IMG/VR virus record: IMGVR_UViG_3300048597_000276
Coordinates: 1-53,909 of that record
Origin: a virus
Reading direction: 5' to 3' (one strand)
DNA: 53,909 nucleotides
Each line of letters starts with the position of its first letter. Position 1 is the stretch's first letter. A program made the position numbers and the translations under genes. This document shows, piece after piece, positions 39,921-47,219 of the stretch. The notes beneath the pieces were generated by a model. It was not told the DNA's origin. It ran no database searches and worked only from the letters and a program-made list of their open reading frames with translations.

Positions 39921-40057
39921 TCGCGATGTCCGATGCGTGGCTGCTGTTCTGGCTGGCCCGCGAGTTCCCGCCCGACGGCGATCTGTACCTCTCGCGGCTC
40001 TGGTGGACCGGGTTCACCCGCGACCACCCGGCCCTGGCCCAGGGGAAGTGCCCATGA
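39917..40057 (+). CDS. 46-residue hypothetical protein
   Basis: From GTG 39917 (or ATG 39926) to the stop that overlaps the next ATG. Trp/Leu-rich (DAWLLFWLAREFPPDGDLYL), not clearly a membrane helix. Its exact fit between coupled genes on both sides is the main support. Confidence 0.5.
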   Translation: MIAMSDAWLLFWLAREFPPDGDLYLSRLWWTGFTRDHPALAQGKCP

Positions 40058-40293
40058 TCCGTCCCCTGCTCGAGCGCCTGCGGCTGGCGCCAGCGCACCC
40101 GACCTTCACCGCCCTGGTGAAGGACGCAGCCGACGAGATCGAGAAGCTCGAGCGCGAGAAGGCCGAGCTGGTGGCTGCGCTCGCGCTCGCTGCGGCGGAC
40201 CTTGAGGTTTACCCCGCGACCCAAGGCCCTGGCCTGGACCGCCGCCTTGCCAAGATCCGCGCCCTGCTGGCCAGGCATGGAGCGCAGCGATGA
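40054..40293 (+). CDS. Small coiled-coil hypothetical protein
   Basis: 79 residues with a central ADEIEKLEREKAELVAALAL coiled coil and a second helix at the C-terminus. ATGA overlaps at both ends. Typical of small phage proteins of unknown role. Confidence 0.55.
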   Translation: MIRPLLERLRLAPAHPTFTALVKDAADEIEKLEREKAELVAALALAAADLEVYPATQGPGLDRRLAKIRALLARHGAQR

Positions 40294-40577
40294 CCGCCCG
40301 TCGCCGGCCGCCGGTGCCCGAACCTGAGCCCCTGCCCTACGTGGTCGAGGTCCAGGGCCGCGAGATCCGCCACGCGAACCTGTCGCTGCAGATGTACCTC
40401 GACGGGCGCGAGGGTGCTGGCTGCAACTGGCGGCCGCTGCGCTACGACGAGGCCGAGGCCATGGTGGTGCTGGTCGGGCTGGTCCACCCTGCCGGCCTGC
40501 GCGAGCAGTACGGGTTCTTCCCGATCGCCCCGGTCGGGAACAGCGCGGCCACATTCCAGCTGAAGGCGGGAGCGTGA
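40290..40577 (+). CDS. Hypothetical protein
   Basis: 95 residues; Pro-rich start, then YVVEVQGREIRHANLSLQMY and DEAEAMVVLVGLVHPAGLRE. Alpha/beta, no Cys cluster. TGATG joins it to the broken nuclease-like gene. Confidence 0.55.
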   Translation: MTARRRPPVPEPEPLPYVVEVQGREIRHANLSLQMYLDGREGAGCNWRPLRYDEAEAMVVLVGLVHPAGLREQYGFFPIAPVGNSAATFQLKAGA

Positions 40578-41172
40578 TGGGCGCAGTCGTTAGCATCGAG
40601 GCGATCCCCACGACGTACAGGGGCACCAGCTTTCGCAGCCGGGCCGAAGCGCGATGGGCGGTGTGGTTTGACCTGATCGGCATGCAGTGGGTCTACGAGC
40701 CCGAAACTTTCGTTGTTGCATCAGGTGAGGACTACCGCGTTCTATACTGCCCTGACTTCCTTATCAAAGGCCCGTCCCCTTCTACTTCGAGGTCAAGCCA
40801 GACGATTTCGTGTCTGCTCCACTTGGTACCTACTACCCCGAACAGTGCAAGTTGGATGCGTTCGTCGACGCATCTGGCCAGGATCTGGTGGTCGCTCTTG
40901 GTCCGCCGCGAAGCGGGCACGCCCTGATCGTGTTTGAAGCGGGGGTGGAAGTCGGACAAAGGAGCGGATGGCGCGAGGTACGTTGGCAATTCACGTCTTG
41001 CCGCGGATGCGGCGGGCTAACCATAGATCCCGACGAGCCCGGCTTCGTCGATAGCGGCCGTCTTGTAATCATGCTGCACGAGGAATCCCACAAGTGGTGC
41101 GGCGAGAAGTTCGGCGGATTGGAGTACGAGCCCGAGTTGCTCGATCGCGCCGCCGGTTGGCGCTTCTGGTGA
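40577..41172 (+). pseudogene. PD-(D/E)XK nuclease-like gene split by a single-base frameshift
   Basis: The first frame (40577 onward) gives TYRGTSFRSRAEARWAVWFD, an N-terminal Glu motif, then YCPDFLIKGP. A one-base deletion relative to the family pattern lies near 40770-40785. In the next frame the protein continues PFYFEVKPDDFVSAPLGTYY and runs to TGA at 41170-41172, with Cys-containing WQFTSCRGCGGLTIDPDE. Read through, PD ... E-x-K forms a PD-(D/E)XK active site, and the break falls between the two halves. Base composition is less GC-rich than the neighbours, suggesting a recent arrival. A sequencing error or recoding cannot be excluded. Confidence 0.7.
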
Positions 41173-41225
41173 CCTAGAGTTTCCTGCGTGGAAGCGCCGT
41201 GGCGATCGTGCCGCGGCCGACTGGC

Positions 41226-41258
41226 GGCGGGTCGCAAGGCCCGCCGTCCTCTTTTTTC
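41226..41258 (+). terminator. Intrinsic terminator
   Basis: GGCGGG (41226-41231) and CCCGCC (41240-41245), then GTCCTCTTTTTT. Ends the long unit that begins at promoter copy 4. Confidence 0.8.
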
Positions 41259-41457
41259 CTATCGGGCCGGCGATGCAGCTCGAGGCCCGATCGAGCGGGA
41301 CCAGGCCTGACCCAGGTCCCTTACAAGGCTCACCCAGGACTGCCGTTCCAGGCCCCTATACTTACCACGGCCACAGTGTTCCACGCATTCTGTCAATCCA
41401 CGCCTAACTGAGACTTCCAGCCCATCATTATTCGGAAGACGGCGCGTCGCTTTTCGC
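41259..41457. other. Gene-free, less GC-rich spacer
   Basis: No frame here looks coding. The stretch 41340-41450 is visibly AT-richer than its surroundings. It contains CTATACTTACC near 41356, which on the minus strand reads AGTATAGG like the late-side promoter cores, but without a usable -35 or a gene behind it. I see no other element. Confidence 0.4.
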
Positions 41458-41488
41458 TGGACTACCATCACTATACTGCTAGTATAGC
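41458..41488 (+). promoter_or_regulatory. Early promoter/operator, repeat-family copy 5
   Basis: TGGACT (41458-41463), 16-base spacer, TAGTAT (41480-41485) inside CTATACTGCTAGTATAG. A short leader CATAACAATCTTCCGCAGGA precedes ATG 41519. Confidence 0.75.
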
Positions 41489-41518
41489 GTCATAACAATC
41501 TTCCGCAGGACGACGACG

Positions 41519-42436
41519 ATGACCGAGATCCGCACGCTGCCCCTGGGCCAAGTCCACCGCAATGTCGACCAGCCCCGGACCGACTTCCCGAAGGACCATA
41601 TCGAGGCGCTGGCCGCTTCGATCCGCGAGCGCGGGCTGCTCCAGCCGATCACTGTCCGCCGCCTCGCCGACGACCGGTTCGAGATCGTGGCCGGTGAGTG
41701 CCGGTGGCGCGCCCACCAGCTCCTCGGCGCCGCGACGATCGATGCCCGCATCGTCGACATGGACGAGAGCGAGCGGGACCTGAACGCGATCGTCGAGAAC
41801 CTCCAGCGCCGCGATGTCCACCCGCTCGAGGAAGCCCGCGCCTACCAGCGGATGCTCGACAAGGGCTGGGCGGTCGACGCCCTGGCGAAGTCGGTCGGCA
41901 CCACCGAGAACCGGGTGCTTGAGCGGATCGGGCTGCTCAAGATGCGGCCCGAGTACCAGTCGCTGTTCCAGACCGGGCAGATCGACCGGAACATGGCCCG
42001 CGAGCTCGCGAGCCTGCCCCCGCACGCCCAGGACGCCCTGTTCCAGCTGATCCGCAAGGGCGAGTTCGCCAACTCCAACGGCCGCCAGTGCGATGGCTCC
42101 ACCCGGCTCCGCGAGGTCGCGAACCAGATGCGCCACGACCTGGCGCAAGGCTCGATGTTCGACCTGCCGCCCGAGCCCACCGAGGAGGAGAAGTCGAAGG
42201 CCGCAGCCATCCAGCGGAAGATCGACCAGCTCTGCGGGATGCTGAACCAGGGGTTTGACGACGGCGACATCGCGATCACCCGCAAGGTCGATCCGAACCT
42301 CGCCGCCACCTACGCCGACAAGCTGGCCCTGATCGGGCGGCATGTCGCCATGCTGGAGCGGGCCCTCCGCACCAGCGCCACCGTGGCACAGGCGCAGCTC
42401 GCGCTGGTGTCCGCAACCGAGAAGGCTGACGTTTGA
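41519..42436 (+). CDS. ParB/Spo0J-family protein
   Basis: 305 residues. ParB N-terminal domain: VDQPRTDFPKDHIEALAASI, GLLQPITVRR, the box AGECRWRAH, and IVENLQRRDVHPLEEARAY. Then a helix-turn-helix (WAVDALAKSVGTTENRVLER). The C-terminal ~130 residues are helical and family-specific. No ParA is seen beside it, so classical partition is doubtful; ParB-like proteins in phages may regulate transcription or act as DNA-bound CTP switches. Stop overlaps the next ATG. Confidence 0.85.
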   Translation: MTEIRTLPLGQVHRNVDQPRTDFPKDHIEALAASIRERGLLQPITVRRLADDRFEIVAGECRWRAHQLLGAATIDARIVDMDESERDLNAIVENLQRRDVHPLEEARAYQRMLDKGWAVDALAKSVGTTENRVLERIGLLKMRPEYQSLFQTGQIDRNMARELASLPPHAQDALFQLIRKGEFANSNGRQCDGSTRLREVANQMRHDLAQGSMFDLPPEPTEEEKSKAAAIQRKIDQLCGMLNQGFDDGDIAITRKVDPNLAATYADKLALIGRHVAMLERALRTSATVAQAQLALVSATEKADV

Positions 42437-43062
42437 TGGTGATGCCAAGGACGAAGCACGGGCTCTCCGCACTGGGGGTCCTGTCCGCCCTGCAGAAGTT
42501 CATCCGCCGCGGCATGGAGCGCGAGGCCATGCAGTGTGCGATCGAGCTGATGCACACGTCGAAGAACTACCACTCCATGGTCTGCAAGCGCCTCGAGGTG
42601 ATCTGCCACGAGGATATCGGCCTAGCCAACCCGATGGCGATCCCGTTCGTCCACGCCTCGATGGCCCAGGCCCGCGAATGGTACGAGCCGAACCCCGAGA
42701 AGCTCGGCAAGTCGCGCATGGCCGTGGGCAACGCGATCCGGCTGATGTGCCGGGGGCCGAAGTCCCGCGAGGGGGATCACTTCGCGGCGGCGCACGGCTG
42801 GGCCTCGATCCTCGAGGGGGCCAAGCCCGAGCTGCCCGATTGGATCTTCGACCAGCACACGTCGCAGGGCCGCAAGCAGGGCCGCGGGCTCGACTACTTC
42901 CGCGAGGTGTCGACGCAGCTCGTGCCGGACCCCGGGCCGGATCCGTATGAGGACGAGGCCTACCGGCTGTGGGCCCTGAAGAACGCCCGGGGAGCCGGCG
43001 GGGAGGGCGAGGCCGAGGAGATCGACGACGAAGGGCCGATGACGAAGCCCAGGCTGTTCTAG
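42436..43062 (+). CDS. Stand-alone RarA/MgsA C-terminal-like protein
   Basis: 208 residues. SALQKFIRRGMEREAMQCAI, RLEVICHEDIGLANPMAIPF and later GWASILEGAKPELPDWIFDQ correspond to the C-terminal helical domain of RarA-type recombination factors (SALQKSIRRGD ... IASEDIGLADP). There is no Walker A/B, so the ATPase half is absent. RarA acts at stalled replication forks as a tetramer through this region, so the phage protein might cap, recruit or block host RarA or clamp loader (inference). It is translationally coupled to the ParB-like gene. Confidence 0.7.
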   Translation: MVMPRTKHGLSALGVLSALQKFIRRGMEREAMQCAIELMHTSKNYHSMVCKRLEVICHEDIGLANPMAIPFVHASMAQAREWYEPNPEKLGKSRMAVGNAIRLMCRGPKSREGDHFAAAHGWASILEGAKPELPDWIFDQHTSQGRKQGRGLDYFREVSTQLVPDPGPDPYEDEAYRLWALKNARGAGGEGEAEEIDDEGPMTKPRLF

Positions 43063-43070
43063 GCTGATAC

Positions 43071-43105
43071 GGGGCTCACCAGGGCATGCCGCTCCGGTGA
43101 GCCCC
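43071..43105. terminator. Perfect 10-bp hairpin between convergent genes
   Basis: GGGGCTCACC (43071-43080) pairs with GGTGAGCCCC (43096-43105), loop 15 bases. It stands between the stop of the RarA-like gene and the stop of the minus-strand glycosyltransferase gene. U-tracts are weak on both sides. Confidence 0.6.
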
Positions 43106-43116
43106 CAACCACCACC

Positions 43117-43911
43117 CTACTTCTGGGCCCTGGGGTTCGACCGGTCGACCTTGATCGACATGGTGTCGATCTTGCCCCTGGTATCGAGGGCCGTGCGTTT
43201 GAGGGAAACGTGGGCGCCCCAGGTCTCCTTGAGGAGCCGGGTCGTTGCCACCCACTTGTCGGTCGTGATGAGGCCGACGTTGCCGCCCTGGCCGCCGAAG
43301 ATCATCCCGCAGTCGAAGTAGAAGCGGCTGTCCATGTAGCCGAACCGGTCCTCGAGCAGGGTCCGGATCGACAGGTCGATCGCGTTCCGGCCTGCGAACC
43401 TGGGGTCCATCTTCCGCCGGCGGGCCGGGCCCATGATGCCGAAGACGTTGGACAGGATCGGCTTCACCGTGGCCGGCTTCATGCCGATGTCGAACAGGGT
43501 CGAGTTGTTGGTGCGGGAGAAGCAGAACGTCGATGAGCCGACGTCGTGGGCCGCGCGGGCGGCGTTCTCGATGATCTGCAGGATGTCGGCCGGATCGGTG
43601 ATCCGCCCGCCGCGGCCGCTGCGCCGCCAGCCGGTCATCACGCTGACGTGGTGAAAGTCGTCGTCGACGAACACCAGGATCTCGTTGGCGACGTTGTCCA
43701 TGATCCAGTTGCAGACCACGGCGAACCCGTCCATCGGCGGATGGAGGAGCAGCTGGTCGGAAGGCACGAACGGGGCGTAGGCGGCCAGCTCCCGCTCGTC
43801 GATGCAGACCATGGCCGTGGGCAGCAGCTCGCGAATCCGCGGCATGTTGTGCGGTCGCCGGCGGGAGGGCACGACGATGCCGATGTCCAGCTCCGGGGCG
43901 TAGTCGGTCAC
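43117..43911 (-). CDS. GT-A glycosyltransferase, TET-associated (TAGT)-like
   Basis: 264 residues from GTG 43911, overlapping the ParB-like stop (GTGA). N-terminus LDIGIVVPSRRRPHNMPRIR, then AMVCIDERELAAYAPFVPSD, NWIMDNVANEILVFVDDDFH with the Asp triad metal site near residue 73-75, and SGRGGRITDPADILQIIENA. PSR-x-RP followed by an E..Y segment and a DDD loop is the layout of TET/JBP-associated glycosyltransferases, which add sugars to oxidised pyrimidines in DNA. No TET/JBP oxygenase or hydroxymethyl-pyrimidine enzyme is in the window, so the substrate is open. GT-A fold is fairly sure; the TAGT assignment is moderate. Confidence 0.65.
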   Translation of the reverse strand: MTDYAPELDIGIVVPSRRRPHNMPRIRELLPTAMVCIDERELAAYAPFVPSDQLLLHPPMDGFAVVCNWIMDNVANEILVFVDDDFHHVSVMTGWRRSGRGGRITDPADILQIIENAARAAHDVGSSTFCFSRTNNSTLFDIGMKPATVKPILSNVFGIMGPARRRKMDPRFAGRNAIDLSIRTLLEDRFGYMDSRFYFDCGMIFGGQGGNVGLITTDKWVATTRLLKETWGAHVSLKRTALDTRGKIDTMSIKVDRSNPRAQK

Positions 43912-44597
43912 GGCTTGGCGCCCGCCTCGGGCTCGCCCAGCGCCTCGAGCAGGACCTCGGCGCGGATGCCGCGGCAGGTACCGAGGTTGCCCTTCCTGCG
44001 GACCGGCTTGAGGCCCAGGCGATCGCAGAGCGTGTTCCACTCCCGCGTCGTGGTGGCGAGCACGACGAGGTAGTCGTAGTGCTCGTGCGGGGCCAGCTCC
44101 ATGCCTGGCACGAAGTGCTCGGTCTTTTCCTTGGGTGCGGCCTCGATCTCGTCGACCAGCTTGTCCATGGCCTTGGCCAGGTCGGCGTGCAGCTTCCGCA
44201 GGTCGGCATAGTCGCCCATGTCGACCGAGCTGAGCAGGCTGGCCAGGGCCTCGGCGTCGGGGATGGCGAGGTCGCCCAGGGGATCGAAGGTGGTGAGCAC
44301 CTTGTCGGCCTCCTCGTCGTTGAGGTCGACGATCAGCACCGGGATCTCGGCGTTGGGATCGTTCTCCGCGCGCATGTGGCCGTCGAGGAGCTCCAGCTCG
44401 CCGGTGGGCAGCTCGCGGGCCAGCACGGCGCCGACGAAGCCGACGTCGTCGAGGATCGCGCGGAGCACGGACTTCTGCCCTTCGGGGTGGCGGCGCCAGT
44501 TCTTGGCGTTGGGCTTGAGGTCGCCGGCGCGGACGCGGCGCAGCTCCTTCACCCGGTCCCGGATTGCCGGCTTGGCCGCCGTCTTCTTCGCTGCCAT
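43908..44597 (-). CDS. ParB-like protein paired with the TAGT-like glycosyltransferase
   Basis: 229 residues. A basic start (AAKKTAAKP), then a ParB-type domain: DLKPNAKNWRRHPEGQKSVL, LELLDGHMRAE and IPVLIVDLNDEEADKVL. The C-terminal ~60 residues ELAPHEHYDYLVVLATTTRE ... GIRAEVLLEALGE form a second domain that I recall from phage ParB-like proteins near DNA-modification genes. It precedes the glycosyltransferase with a 4-base overlap, so the two are made together. A DNA-targeting or sugar-related role is inferred. Confidence 0.7.
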   Translation of the reverse strand: MAAKKTAAKPAIRDRVKELRRVRAGDLKPNAKNWRRHPEGQKSVLRAILDDVGFVGAVLARELPTGELELLDGHMRAENDPNAEIPVLIVDLNDEEADKVLTTFDPLGDLAIPDAEALASLLSSVDMGDYADLRKLHADLAKAMDKLVDEIEAAPKEKTEHFVPGMELAPHEHYDYLVVLATTTREWNTLCDRLGLKPVRRKGNLGTCRGIRAEVLLEALGEPEAGAKP

Positions 44598-44842
44598 GGA
44601 TGAGCTCCGCTAGACTGATGGTTTGCGTGTAGCCCACCCGGCCGCGACGATCCAGGGCGCCGACGAGCCTACCATTACCCGGGCGGCTGCAGACCTTGAG
44701 GCCACAGGCAAAACCTATGCTGGCAGCTCGCATAGGTATGCAGGCCCATTACTGGCGGTACGCACTTTTCCATTTGCATCCTCCTGCTAAACTGCTAGTA
44801 TAGCAGATGTAAGCAAGAACACCTTCCACAAGGTCGACGACG
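44598..44842. promoter_or_regulatory. Divergent control region with 8-bp inverted repeat
   Basis: Minus-strand CAGTCT (44612-44617) followed by AGCGGAGC is a possible -10 and leader for the ParB-like gene; its -35 is poor. ACCTATGC (44713-44720) and GCATAGGT (44730-44737) are a perfect inverted repeat with a 9-base centre, a likely operator. A repeat-family promoter for the plus strand follows at 44774. Confidence 0.5.
44774..44806 (+). promoter_or_regulatory. Early promoter/operator, repeat-family copy 6
   Basis: TTGCAT (44774-44779), 16-base spacer, TAGTAT (44796-44801) with extended TGC and an intact CTGCTAGTATAGCAG palindrome. Leader: GTAAGCAAGAACACCTTCCACAAGG before ATG 44843, given here in two parts, GTAAGCAAGAAC and ACCTTCCACAAGG. 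Confidence 0.75.
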
Positions 44843-45058
44843 ATGCAAGAGCGCCCCACGATCCTCGGTCCCAAGTGGCAGCGGCTCCAGGCCGAGCCGA
44901 TGATGCCCGGCATCTACAAGGTCCAGGCGGACCGGTTCGCGGGCTTCGTCGGCGAGCTGGTCGAGAGCAACGCGATCTTCGCCAGCCTGCGCTCCGAGGA
45001 TGGCAGCCGGACGGTGACGGTCGAGCGGTCGACGGTCGCCCTCCTGGTGTCCTTCTGA
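44843..45058 (+). CDS. Small hypothetical protein
   Basis: 71 residues, beta-rich with GIYKVQADRFAGFVGELVES and SEDGSRTVTVERSTVALLVS. First gene behind promoter copy 6. No family recognised. Confidence 0.6.
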   Translation: MQERPTILGPKWQRLQAEPMMPGIYKVQADRFAGFVGELVESNAIFASLRSEDGSRTVTVERSTVALLVSF

Positions 45059-45072
45059 GCGGGCCGCCGACG

Positions 45073-45276
45073 ATGACGAACGCGACGAAGTTCACCAAGG
45101 GCGAGTTGACCCTGGCTGTGGCGCAGATCTGGAGCCCGGCGCTCGCGCTGCGCGTCGTCTCCGGGCTGCCCGAGCAGGTCACCTGGAAGCAGATCAACGA
45201 TCGGCTGACCGCCCGCGGCTGGTCGGCCAGGCAGATCCTCGACGTGATGTCGAAGCTGCCCCGCAAGGCCGCCTGA
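45073..45276 (+). CDS. Small hypothetical protein, possible DNA-binding
   Basis: 67 residues with two helices in a winged-helix-like order: WKQINDRLTARGWSARQILD. Basic C-terminus KLPRKAA. One base separates its stop from the next ATG. Function unknown. Confidence 0.5.
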   Translation: MTNATKFTKGELTLAVAQIWSPALALRVVSGLPEQVTWKQINDRLTARGWSARQILDVMSKLPRKAA

Positions 45277-45277
45277 C

Positions 45278-45634
45278 ATGGACGGCTCCCTGTTCGGCCA
45301 CCTGCCGGTGGCCCAGCGGCCGCGCGAGCATGGCGGGGCCGGCTGGCTGATCCGGGCCCAGGAGCTCGCCCTGGTCCTGGTCGACGTGAGGCACTGCCCC
45401 GACTGCAACGCCTGCGGCACCGACGAGCACCTGCGGACCTGCCGCCGGTGCCAGGGCCGCGGGCTGCTCAAGGTCCCGCCGGCCGAGTGGGTCGAGGCGG
45501 GCCGCCGGTTCCGCGCCGAGCGCAAGCGTCGCGGCGAGCGCGACCACGATGTCGCCGCCCGCATGGGCTGCGCCGCCAGCGATGTCCGCGCCATGGAGCG
45601 CGGCGAGCTGCCCCTTCCAAGCATGCTGATCTGA
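45278..45634 (+). CDS. Zinc-binding protein with XRE-like helix-turn-helix
   Basis: 118 residues. CPDCNACG at 40-47 and CRRCQGRG at 55-62 give a DnaJ-like Cys pattern, Cys40/43/46/55/58. Residues ~80-112 (RGERDHDVAARMGCAASDVR, then AMERGELPLP) resemble an XRE/Cro-type helix-turn-helix with the ending ErGe-x-x-P. A small zinc-containing transcription regulator is likely. It is a candidate binder of the repeated operators, though nothing proves it. Confidence 0.65.
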   Translation: MDGSLFGHLPVAQRPREHGGAGWLIRAQELALVLVDVRHCPDCNACGTDEHLRTCRRCQGRGLLKVPPAEWVEAGRRFRAERKRRGERDHDVAARMGCAASDVRAMERGELPLPSMLI

Positions 45635-45645
45635 GGAGGACGAGG

Positions 45646-45906
45646 ATGAAGCACCGCCTGCGAGAGAACGAGACGCTCTACGTCCGCAGCATGGGCAAGG
45701 CCCTGCTGGTGACGCACATCGCCACCACCGACGGCGACGTCAACGCGATCTGCGAGCGCGATCGCGACGTCGGCATCGTCGGCCAGTTCGGCGAGTTCCG
45801 GCTGCTGGCCCGGCTCCACGACAAGGGCGTGGCGATCGACGACGGCCGCGGCCGTGGCGGGCCGAGGAGCGGTGCCGTGTCCGCGCTCGCGAGGGCCAGG
45901 TCGTGA
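45646..45906 (+). CDS. Hypothetical protein
   Basis: 86 residues from ATG 45646 with GAGGAGGACGAGG in front. Beta-rich start (MKHRLRENETLYVRSMGKAL, LVTHIATTDGD), basic Gly-rich end. Overlaps the next gene by 4 bases. No family recognised. Confidence 0.55.
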   Translation: MKHRLRENETLYVRSMGKALLVTHIATTDGDVNAICERDRDVGIVGQFGEFRLLARLHDKGVAIDDGRGRGGPRSGAVSALARARS

Positions 45907-46133
45907 CCCGGATGGCCCGGCTCCAACAGAAGCGCGAGGCGCTCGAGGCCAAGGCCGGCGAGATCGCCGAGACGTGGCGCAACGGCAACCTGAACGACGC
46001 GATCATCGAGACCCTCGACAGGTCGCGCGGGCCGAAGCGCGTGCTGCTGGCGGTGCTCGTCCACCGCGAGCTCGGCGCCGACGCGGCCGACGACTTCACC
46101 GAGAAGCTGGCGAGCTGGATCCTCGCCGACTGA
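45903..46133 (+). CDS. Small helical hypothetical protein
   Basis: 76 residues from GTG 45903. LQQKREALEAKAGEIAETWR coiled coil, then LNDAIIETLDRSRGPKRVLL. ParB-independent; function unknown. Confidence 0.5.
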   Translation: MTRMARLQQKREALEAKAGEIAETWRNGNLNDAIIETLDRSRGPKRVLLAVLVHRELGADAADDFTEKLASWILAD

Positions 46134-46188
46134 CCCCTTTCCCCCGGCCTGGGCATGGGGCCTGGGCCTGTTCCACAGGAGAGAGACG

Positions 46189-46419
46189 ATGGCTGCCAAC
46201 CTGAAGCGGGTCGCCCCGCCGCCGCAGCTGACCAAGGTCGCGACGGCGGAGTTCCGTCGGGTGAAGGAGACGAAGGGCACCTTCGTGTTCGCCGAGCTCG
46301 ACGAGGACGGCGAGGTCGCGACCGAGGGCTACGTGATCGGCCAGCTCTACGTCCGCAAGACGGCGCTGAAGGGCGAAGCGCCCGAGCGCCTGATCGTCAC
46401 CGTGGAGTCCGTGGCATGA
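46189..46419 (+). CDS. Small hypothetical protein
   Basis: 76 residues, beta-strand-rich and basic, with FVFAELDEDGEVATEGYVIG and LYVRKTALKGEAPERLIVTV. This length and pattern recur in small phage proteins of unknown role. TTCCACAGGAGAGAG precedes the ATG. ATGA joins it to the next gene. Confidence 0.6.
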   Translation: MAANLKRVAPPPQLTKVATAEFRRVKETKGTFVFAELDEDGEVATEGYVIGQLYVRKTALKGEAPERLIVTVESVA

Positions 46420-46688
46420 AGCTCGCCGACCTCCAGCGCGTGAAGGAGCTGAGCGAGGAGCTGAGCTACCTGAAGGCCCACCGACAGACGGCGGTCGAGG
46501 CCAAGCACTTCAGCTTCGGCGTCCGGTTCGTTCCGGGTCCGCTCAAGACCTGGGACACCGTCGTCACTCCCGCCGAGACGATCGAGTGTGCCCGCGCCCT
46601 GGCGCTGAGCATCATCGACGGGCGGATGCTCGCGATCGGGCTCGAGCTGCAGGAGCTCGGCGTGGAGGTCCCCGATGGCCAAGCCTAG
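46416..46688 (+). CDS. Hypothetical protein
   Basis: 90 residues: helix (LADLQRVKELSEELSYLKAH), a beta section FSFGVRFVPGPLKTWDTVVT, and a helix LALSIIDGRMLAIGLELQEL. Overlaps the next gene by 14 bases. No family recognised. Confidence 0.55.
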   Translation: MKLADLQRVKELSEELSYLKAHRQTAVEAKHFSFGVRFVPGPLKTWDTVVTPAETIECARALALSIIDGRMLAIGLELQELGVEVPDGQA

Positions 46689-46917
46689 CCGCCGCCACTA
46701 CGACACGGCGGTCCGGGTCAGCGCGCTCCTTCGGGAGCGCCACCCACCCGAGATCGTCGGCGCCTACGGCGCGCTGCCCGACTGGACCGAGGACCAGCTC
46801 GAGGCGTGGCGCGACGCCGACGCCTGCCGGCAGGTGATCGAGGCCTGGGAGCGCACGACCAGCTGCCCGTCGACCGCGCAGTACCGCGTGACCCAGGCCG
46901 GGGAGCGGTACGCATGA
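46675..46917 (+). CDS. Hypothetical protein
   Basis: 80 residues, helical; YDTAVRVSALLRERHPPEIV and EDQLEAWRDADACRQVIEAW. It overlaps both neighbours. Function unknown. Confidence 0.55.
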   Translation: MAKPSRRHYDTAVRVSALLRERHPPEIVGAYGALPDWTEDQLEAWRDADACRQVIEAWERTTSCPSTAQYRVTQAGERYA

Positions 46918-47219
46918 TCTACCGTCCCGAGGCTGAGGCAATCGAGAAGGGGTGCCCGATGGGCATGTCATCTCACGTGGGGGCCTACGTCCGCTGCGTT
47001 GGCTCCAAGTGCATGGCTTGGCAGTGGGCGCCCGGTCTGCCTCGCACGCGGTTCGATGGGCCGCGCGACATGCTCACCGGCGAGCCGCCGCGCCCCGATG
47101 CCGTGCCGGCCAGCTGGACCTGGGAGTTCGACGAGGAGGAAGGCCGGGGCTACTGGCTCGAGCCCGAGGCCGAGGCGCAGAAGCGATGGCGCGGCCGTTG
47201 CGGGATGGTGCCCCGGTGA
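46914..47219 (+). CDS. Small Cys-containing protein of a common phage type
   Basis: 101 residues. CPMG...VGAYVRCVGSKCMAWQWA provides Cys14, Cys28 and Cys33; the C-x-G-S-x-C-M-A-W pattern recurs in small phage proteins of unknown function and may bind metal. Acidic C-terminus. GTGA joins it to the methyltransferase gene. Confidence 0.6.
   Translation: MIYRPEAEAIEKGCPMGMSSHVGAYVRCVGSKCMAWQWAPGLPRTRFDGPRDMLTGEPPRPDAVPASWTWEFDEEEGRGYWLEPEAEAQKRWRGRCGMVPR

Noticed and set aside
41199-41411. A 70-codon frame after the broken nuclease gene
   Set aside because: It spans a strong terminator and lacks a ribosome site and protein-like composition.
43117-44733. A single 538-residue minus-strand protein
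   Set aside because: Its first half is an Arg/Gly-rich shadow of the ParB-like gene in another frame; the true glycosyltransferase starts at the GTG at 43911.
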